Below, one piece after another: positions 59,987-64,000 of a stretch of DNA of 64,000 nucleotides. The notes under the pieces are model-generated. The model was not told the DNA's origin and did not search any database. It saw only the letters and a list, made by a program, of their open reading frames with translations. Position numbers and translations under genes: made by a program. The DNA comes from Streptomyces asoensis. Lineage in GTDB: Bacteria; Actinomycetota; Actinomycetes; Streptomycetales; Streptomycetaceae. Each line of letters opens with the position of its first letter. The first letter of the stretch is position 1. The stretch lies in NCBI RefSeq assembly GCF_013085465.1, contig NZ_CP049838.1, positions 7,998,001-8,062,000 on the forward strand, in the 5' to 3' direction.

Positions 59987-60267
59987 CCGAACGCCGAAAC
60001 CATCTCGACCTCGAGCCCGACACCGTCGAGCGAGATCTGGTGAAACTCGTCCTGACCGTCGTGGAGCTGCTGCGCCAGCTGATGGAACGGCAGGCGCTGC
60101 GCCGCTTCGACACGGGCGATCTGGACGAGGAGCAGGAGGAGCGGATCGGGCTCACCCTGATGTTGCTCGACGACCGCATGACCGAGTTGCGCGAACGCTA
60201 CGGACTGCGGCCCGAGGACCTGAATCTGGACCTCGGGCCGTTGGGACCGCTGCTTCCCCGGGAGTGA
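59983..60267 (+). CDS. gvpK: Gas vesicle protein GvpK
   Basis: Protein of 94 residues. GvpK features are LDLEPDTVERDLVKLVLTVVELLRQLMERQALRR and LTLMLLDDRMTELRERYGLRPEDL, all helical. It is needed for vesicle formation in classical systems. The GTG at 59983 has GGGGGA 6-7 bases upstream; the ATG at 59968 is inside that site's context and less likely. It is the last gene of the cluster; a strong hairpin covers its stop. Confidence 0.94.
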   Translation: MTERRNHLDLEPDTVERDLVKLVLTVVELLRQLMERQALRRFDTGDLDEEQEERIGLTLMLLDDRMTELRERYGLRPEDLNLDLGPLGPLLPRE

Positions 60268-60287
60268 GTCGCTCACACCCGGGGAAG
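60253..60287. terminator. Terminator overlapping the gvpK stop
   Basis: CTTCCCCGGG (60253-60262) pairs with CCCGGGGAAG (60278-60287), and inside it GTGAG with CTCAC, separated by one A-A mismatch, loop TCG. This ends the gvp operon and also lies downstream of the convergent small membrane protein gene. Confidence 0.92.
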
Positions 60288-60311
60288 CCGGTGTTGCTTC
60301 GCCGCCTCAGT

Positions 60312-60482
60312 TCACCACCGGTACCAGCGACCCCTGCCTCCCGCGGAAGTGGTTCCGCGAGCCAGGAATCCGAGCAGCCAGAGGACGAGAACCGCGAGTG
60401 CGATCCACCAGAGCAACTTCACCGCGAATCCGGCGCCGAAAAGAATCAGCACCAGCAGCAGAACCAGCAGAACGGGAACCAT
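60312..60482 (-). CDS. Small hydrophobic membrane protein
   Basis: Protein of 56 residues. Two hydrophobic stretches MVPVLLVLLLVLILFGAGFA and WWIALAVLVLWLLGFLAR are followed by a Gly/Arg tail GGRGRWYRW. Streptomyces genomes hold many copies annotated only as hydrophobic protein, often stress-linked. The ATG at 60482 has AGGAGG seven bases upstream and is preferred over the frame extended to 60500. Three 11-bp repeats lie 67-100 bases upstream of the start. Confidence 0.8.
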   Translation of the reverse strand: MVPVLLVLLLVLILFGAGFAVKLLWWIALAVLVLWLLGFLARGTTSAGGRGRWYRW

Positions 60483-60548
60483 AGTGTCAACCTCCTGCAA
60501 TGCGGGTTTCCCGGATTCCAGGAATCATTCGCGCTTCATTTTCGAGTC

Positions 60549-60580
60549 GTCCGCGAATCGTCCGCGAGTTGTCCGCAGAT
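60549..60580 (-). promoter_or_regulatory. Three 11-bp direct repeats upstream of the small membrane protein
   Basis: GTCCGCGAATC, GTCCGCGAGTT and GTCCGCAGAT (10 of 11 conserved) follow each other without gap. One-helical-turn spacing suits a response-regulator type operator. They lie 67 bases upstream of the ATG at 60482 on the minus strand. Confidence 0.45.
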
Positions 60581-60583
60581 CCT

Positions 60584-60659
60584 TCGTGCGTGCGCAAATT
60601 CGTGATGCGTGCGTTATGCGTGCGTGATTGACGCGTGATTCCGCGTGATGCGTCCGTGG
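60584..60659. repeat. Degenerate GCGTG-rich stretch
   Basis: Repeats of GCGTGATT, GCGTGCGT and TGCGTGCG follow the 11-bp repeats up to the methyltransferase stop. They are irregular and AT-richer than the surroundings. No function is visible. Confidence 0.45.
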
Positions 60660-60660
60660 A

Positions 60661-61482
60661 TCAGATGGCCTTTCGGCACAGGATCTCCGCGTGCAGGACG
60701 CTGAACCAGCCGTCCTCCCGCCGCCCCCACTCCCGCCAGGCCTCCGACACCTCGCGCAGTTCCTCCGCCGTGGCGTGCCCGCCCTGCGTGGCGCGCTCCG
60801 CGTACGCCGAGGCCACCGTGCGGTCGGCCCACAGGCCGCTCCACCAGGCCCGCTCCTCGGCGGTGCTGAAGGTCCAGGTGGCGGAGGTCGCCGTGATGTC
60901 GGTGAACCCCGCGGTCAGCGCCCAGGACTTCAGCCGGCGCCCGGCGTCCGGTTCGCCGCCGTTGGCCCGGGCCACCCGGCGGTACAGGTCCAGCCAGTCG
61001 TCCATCCCGGACGAGGCGGGGTGCCAGGTCATCGCCGCGTAGTCCGAGTCGCGGACCGCGACGTAGCCGCCCGGCTTCGTCACCCGCAGCATCTCGCGCA
61101 GCGCCTGCACCGGGTCGCCCACGTGCTGGAGCACCTGGTGGGCGTGGACGACGCAGAAGGTGTCGTCCGGGTAGGCCAGGGCGTGCACGTCGGCGACCGC
61201 GAAGTCGATGTTGGTCAGACCCCGCTCGGCGGCCGTGGCCCGTGCCTGCTCCAGGATCCCCGGCGCGTGGTCGACGCCGGTGACGTGTCCGTCGGGGACC
61301 AGGGCGGCCAGGTCGGCGGTGATGGTGCCCGGACCGCAGCCGATGTCCAGGATCTTCATGTGGGGCTTCAGTGAACCGAGCAGGTAGGCCGCGGAGTTGG
61401 CGGCGGTCCGCCAGGTGTGCGAACGCAGCACCGACTCGTGGTGTCCGTGCGTGTAGACGGCCGTCTCCTGCGCTTTCGGCAT
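60661..61482 (-). CDS. Class I SAM-dependent methyltransferase
   Basis: Protein of 273 residues, close to the UbiE/Methyltransf_11 type. Motif I is ILDIGCGPGTITADLA (about residues 44-59), motif II GVDHAPGILEQA, and DFAVADVHALAYPDDTFCVVHAHQVLQH. The N-terminal YTHGHHESVLRSHTWRTA is typical for a widespread actinobacterial subfamily. Substrate unknown. Start ATG 61482 near a CTGACG-ATG-CGTCAG palindrome further upstream. Confidence 0.9.
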   Translation of the reverse strand: MPKAQETAVYTHGHHESVLRSHTWRTAANSAAYLLGSLKPHMKILDIGCGPGTITADLAALVPDGHVTGVDHAPGILEQARATAAERGLTNIDFAVADVHALAYPDDTFCVVHAHQVLQHVGDPVQALREMLRVTKPGGYVAVRDSDYAAMTWHPASSGMDDWLDLYRRVARANGGEPDAGRRLKSWALTAGFTDITATSATWTFSTAEERAWWSGLWADRTVASAYAERATQGGHATAEELREVSEAWREWGRREDGWFSVLHAEILCRKAI

Positions 61483-61572
61483 GGCTCTACCCCTTCTCGA
61501 CGAACCGGGTCCCCGGTTCCCTCACCGTACGCCGATGCCCGGATGATGAGACCATTCGTCTTGCGATATGAG

Positions 61573-61587
61573 CTGACGATGCGTCAG
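61573..61587. promoter_or_regulatory. 15-bp palindrome CTGACG-ATG-CGTCAG
   Basis: Perfect 6-bp arms around ATG, 91 bases upstream of the methyltransferase start and overlapping the PAP2 stop codon. It could be an operator or a weak terminator. Confidence 0.4.
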
Positions 61588-62192
61588 TCCTCTTTCTTGC
61601 CCGGGTGATTTCGCCGTCGGAGGCGCGCGGCGTGCCGGACGGCGAACGCGGCGCCGACGCCCAGTGCCGCGCCCGCGAGCACGTCGCTCGGGAAGTGGAC
61701 GCCCGTGTACACCCGGGACATCGCCACCGAGAACGCGACCGGCGCCACCACCGCGCCCCACGCAGGCGACTCCAGGGCGACCCCGGCCGCGAAAGCCGCC
61801 GCCGAAGCGGAGTGACCGGACGGGAAGGAGGTGGTGATCGGCTGCCGCTTCAGTCGCCGACCCAGCGGCACCGCGTCCAGCACGGGCCGGGACCGGCGCA
61901 CCGAGCGCTTGCCGAGGGTGTTGATGGTGAGGGAGGCCAGGCCGAGGGAGGTCAGCCCGCGCGCGGCGGCGCGACGGGCCCGGGGCGTGCCGGACACGGC
62001 GAGGGCCGCCGCCGTCGCGAACCAGAGCACGCCGTGGTTCGCGCCGCGGCTCAGTCGCGGCAGGACCGGCTCGGCGGCCGGCCAGTGCCGCTCGGCGGCG
62101 AACGCGAACACCTGGTCGTCGAGGGCGAGAAACAGATCGCGCAGGCCGTGGCGGCCGGGTTTCAGGACGGTGAGATCGACATCGGGCATCAT
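61584..62192 (-). CDS. PAP2-family phosphatase
   Basis: Membrane phosphatase of 202 residues. The three-part PAP2 signature is complete: KRSVRRSRP, FPSGHSAS, and SRVYTGVHFPSD. About five hydrophobic helices flank it. It would dephosphorylate lipid phosphates such as phosphatidic acid or undecaprenyl diphosphate. ATG at 62192 is chosen; a GTG at 62246 would lie in the promoter of the divergent histidine phosphatase gene and has no ribosome site. Confidence 0.92.
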   Translation of the reverse strand: MMPDVDLTVLKPGRHGLRDLFLALDDQVFAFAAERHWPAAEPVLPRLSRGANHGVLWFATAAALAVSGTPRARRAAARGLTSLGLASLTINTLGKRSVRRSRPVLDAVPLGRRLKRQPITTSFPSGHSASAAAFAAGVALESPAWGAVVAPVAFSVAMSRVYTGVHFPSDVLAGAALGVGAAFAVRHAARLRRRNHPGKKED

Positions 62193-62260
62193 GCGCTGCG
62201 GGTACCCTGAAGTGGCCGTTTCTTGTGCGGGGGCGGCTTTCGACACCGGAGGGTCACTGC

Positions 62261-62920
62261 ATGCGACTGCTGCTCGTCCGCCACGGCCAGACCCCCACGA
62301 ACGTGGACTACCTGCTCGACACCGCCGTCCCCGGCCCCGGCCTCACCGAACTCGGCGCACAGCAGGCCGCCGCCCTGCCGCAGGCCCTCGCCGGCGAGGA
62401 CATCGAGGCCCTCTACGCCTCGACTCTCGTACGCACCCAGCTCACCGCCGCCCCGCTGGCCGCCGCCCGCGACCTCGACGTCCTCGTCCGCGACGGCATC
62501 CGGGAGATCTCCGCGGGCGACCTGGAGATGGCGTCCGGCAACTCGGAGCACGGCGAGATCTACCTGCGCACGGTGTTCGCCTGGGCGGCGGGCGACGTCG
62601 AGCTGCGCATGCCGGGCGGCGAGAGCGGCACCGAGTTCCTGGCGCGGTACGACGCCGTGGTCGCCGAGGCCGCGGCGAGCGGCGCCGGGACCGTCGCGAT
62701 GGTCAGCCACGGCGCCGCGATCCGCGGCTGGGCGGCCACCCGCGCCGACAACGTCGACGTGCCCTTCGCCGCGGCCAACCGCCTCGCCAACACCGGCACC
62801 GTCATCCTCGAGGGCTCCCCGGCCGACGGCTGGAAGGCCCTGTCCTGGGCGGGAGCGACGGTCGTGCCCGCAGGGGAGGGCGGCCCGGCGGGGCAGCCGG
62901 TGGCGGGGGCCGGCGGCTGA
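62261..62920 (+). CDS. Histidine phosphatase family protein (phosphoglycerate-mutase-like)
   Basis: Protein of 219 residues. The phosphoaccepting R7-H8-G9 is in LLLVRHGQT, the second histidine in VSHGAAIRGW, with a conserved acid in EISAGDLE. Cofactor-independent mutase activity is not implied; members act on many phosphoesters. A Gly-rich C-terminus of about 20 residues is not part of the fold. GGAGGG precedes the ATG at 62261. Confidence 0.92.
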   Translation: MRLLLVRHGQTPTNVDYLLDTAVPGPGLTELGAQQAAALPQALAGEDIEALYASTLVRTQLTAAPLAAARDLDVLVRDGIREISAGDLEMASGNSEHGEIYLRTVFAWAAGDVELRMPGGESGTEFLARYDAVVAEAAASGAGTVAMVSHGAAIRGWAATRADNVDVPFAAANRLANTGTVILEGSPADGWKALSWAGATVVPAGEGGPAGQPVAGAGG

Positions 62921-62999
62921 CGGGCGACGGCGCTCCTTTCCCGGCCGCCGTGCATAACGGTTTGCCGCATCCCGTGGACGGCCCGCAGAATGCGTCCTC

Positions 63000-64000
63000 A
63001 TGGGACACCTGGAAGCCGCGCACCTCGAGTACTACCTCCCCGACGGGAGGGCGTTGCTCGGCGACGTTTCCTTCCGGGTGGGCGAAGGGGCCGTGGTGGC
63101 GCTGGTCGGACCCAACGGCGCCGGCAAGACGACCCTGCTGAGGCTGATCTCGGCCGAGCTGAAACCGCACGGCGGGACCGTCACCGTGTCCGGCGGTCTC
63201 GGCGTGATGCGCCAGTTCGTGGGCTCCGTGCGGGACGAGACGACCGTCCGCGACCTGCTGGTGTCCGTGGCCACGCCCCGTATCCGTGAGGTCGCGCAGG
63301 CCGTCGACAAGGCCGAGCACGCGCTCATGACCGTCGACGACGAGGCCGCGCAGCTCCAGTACGCGCAGGCCCTCTCCGACTGGGCCGAGGTGCGCGGGTA
63401 CGAGGCCGAGACGCTCTGGGACATGTGCACCACGGCCGCGCTCGGCGTCCCCTACGACAAGGCCCAGTTCCGCCTCGTACGCACCCTCTCCGGCGGCGAG
63501 CAGAAGCGGCTCGTGCTGGAGGCGCTGCTGCGCGGCAACGACGAGGTGCTGCTGCTCGACGAGCCGGACAACTATCTCGACGTGCCCGGCAAGCGGTGGC
63601 TGGAGGAACGGCTGAAGGAGACCCGCAAGACGGTCCTCTTCGTCTCCCACGACCGCGAACTCCTCTCCCGCGCCGCCGAGAAGATCGTCTCCGTCGAGCC
63701 CGGCCCGGCCGGGGCCGACGCCTGGGTGCACGGCGGCGGCTTCGCCACCTACCACGAGGCCCGCCGCGAACGCTTCGCCCGCTTCGAGGAGCTGCGCCGC
63801 CGCTGGGACGAGAAGCACGCCCAGCTGAAGAAGCTGGTCCTGAGCCTCCGTCAGGCCGCCTCCATCAGCCATGAGTTGGCCTCCCGCTACCAGGCCGCCC
63901 AGACCCGGCTGCGCAAGTTCGAGGAGGCCGGCCCGCCGCCGGAGCCGCCCCGCGAGCAGGACATCACGATGCGCCTCAAGGGCGGCCGTACGGGCGTGAG
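63000..64000 (+). CDS. ABC-F family ATP-binding protein, partial at window edge
   Basis: Open frame from ATG 63000 to the end of the window (333 codons visible). The first ATPase module has Walker A GPNGAGKTT, signature TLSGGEQKR, Walker B VLLLDEPDN and H-loop FVSHDREL. The P-tRNA-interaction-like linker is seen as RRERFARFEELRRRWDEKH. Two modules are expected; only the first and the linker are in view, so the C-terminal half lies beyond 64000. ABC-F proteins act on ribosomes, in translation or antibiotic protection, rather than in transport. Confidence 0.9.
   Translation, partial: MGHLEAAHLEYYLPDGRALLGDVSFRVGEGAVVALVGPNGAGKTTLLRLISAELKPHGGTVTVSGGLGVMRQFVGSVRDETTVRDLLVSVATPRIREVAQAVDKAEHALMTVDDEAAQLQYAQALSDWAEVRGYEAETLWDMCTTAALGVPYDKAQFRLVRTLSGGEQKRLVLEALLRGNDEVLLLDEPDNYLDVPGKRWLEERLKETRKTVLFVSHDRELLSRAAEKIVSVEPGPAGADAWVHGGGFATYHEARRERFARFEELRRRWDEKHAQLKKLVLSLRQAASISHELASRYQAAQTRLRKFEEAGPPPEPPREQDITMRLKGGRTGV

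Noticed and set aside
62193..62246. GTG start at 62246 for the PAP2 phosphatase
   Set aside because: No ribosome site is visible, and it would overlap the divergent promoter of the histidine phosphatase.
1..64000. tRNA, rRNA, CRISPR arrays, insertion sequences
   Set aside because: No cloverleaf, rRNA segment, spacer-repeat array or transposase was recognised by reading; weak tRNA-like folds cannot be excluded without a search.

Overview
This window is chromosomal DNA from a Streptomyces or very close relative. The evidence is very high GC content with strong GC at third codon positions, many GTG/ATG starts overlapping the preceding stop (ATGA/GTGA), and gene content such as an ethylmalonyl-CoA operon, a SpoIIE-type phosphatase with a fused kinase-like domain, an ECF41-like sigma factor and a gas vesicle cluster in the order gvpO-A-F-G-Y-Z-J-L-S-K. 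From memory the order resembles the S. coelicolor region around SCO6460-SCO6509, but I could not align it. I see no rRNA, tRNA, CRISPR array, insertion sequence or prophage.

Layout. 1-8.9 kb: dihydrolipoyl dehydrogenase, two membrane proteins, an Ada-AraC-AlkA fusion with Ogt (alkylation repair), a secreted phosphoesterase, and an MFS transporter coupled to a beta-propeller-like protein. 8.9-12.9 kb: a sirtuin, an orphan VapB-like antitoxin, a Nudix hydrolase, an ADP-ribosylglycohydrolase and a glycerate kinase. 13-14.5 kb: pssA and psd for phosphatidylethanolamine synthesis. 14.6-24 kb: the ethylmalonyl-CoA pathway (Ccr, mutase, acyl-CoA dehydrogenase, MaoC hydratase, malyl-CoA lyase) with a TetR regulator and a double-domain 3-hydroxyacyl-CoA dehydrogenase. 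Together these convert acetoacetyl-CoA-derived C4 units to glyoxylate and propionyl-CoA. 24-40 kb: mixed genes, including RidA/GNAT, a secreted Tap-like peptidase, an Rv2578c-type radical SAM protein behind an SOS-like box, an MFS exporter with three carboxypeptidase-regulatory-like repeats, a PAS-GAF-SpoIIE-HATPase phosphatase, a DoxX gene facing an ECF41-like sigma factor, and a PA14/Fn3 secreted protein.

39.7-40.2 kb is a decayed patch: an aldo/keto reductase remnant with two deletions abuts the tail of another lost gene. It is followed by a Baeyer-Villiger-type monooxygenase. 42.2-47.5 kb holds four peptidases in a row (M55, M20, S9, S66), suggesting peptide or murein-peptide recycling. 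The S9 enzyme carries a nine-unit 21-bp minisatellite. 47.6-51.8 kb has small membrane, acetyltransferase and VOC genes and an NDH-2-like oxidoreductase with a repetitive tail. 51.8-54.6 kb has a compact transketolase coupled to a LigD-type polymerase domain.

54.7-60.3 kb is the complete gas vesicle operon, almost entirely translationally coupled and closed by a strong hairpin. Several of its proteins carry unusual charged or repetitive tails. The window ends with a small hydrophobic membrane protein behind 11-bp direct repeats, a methyltransferase, a PAP2 phosphatase, a histidine phosphatase and the start of an ABC-F ATPase that runs off the edge.

Notable regulatory readings are a 15-bp palindrome exactly filling the spacer of a predicted ccr promoter, an ECF41-type promoter in front of doxX, a two-unit PHO-box-like repeat before the secreted phosphoesterase, and an SOS-like box before the radical SAM gene. 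All are sequence predictions.
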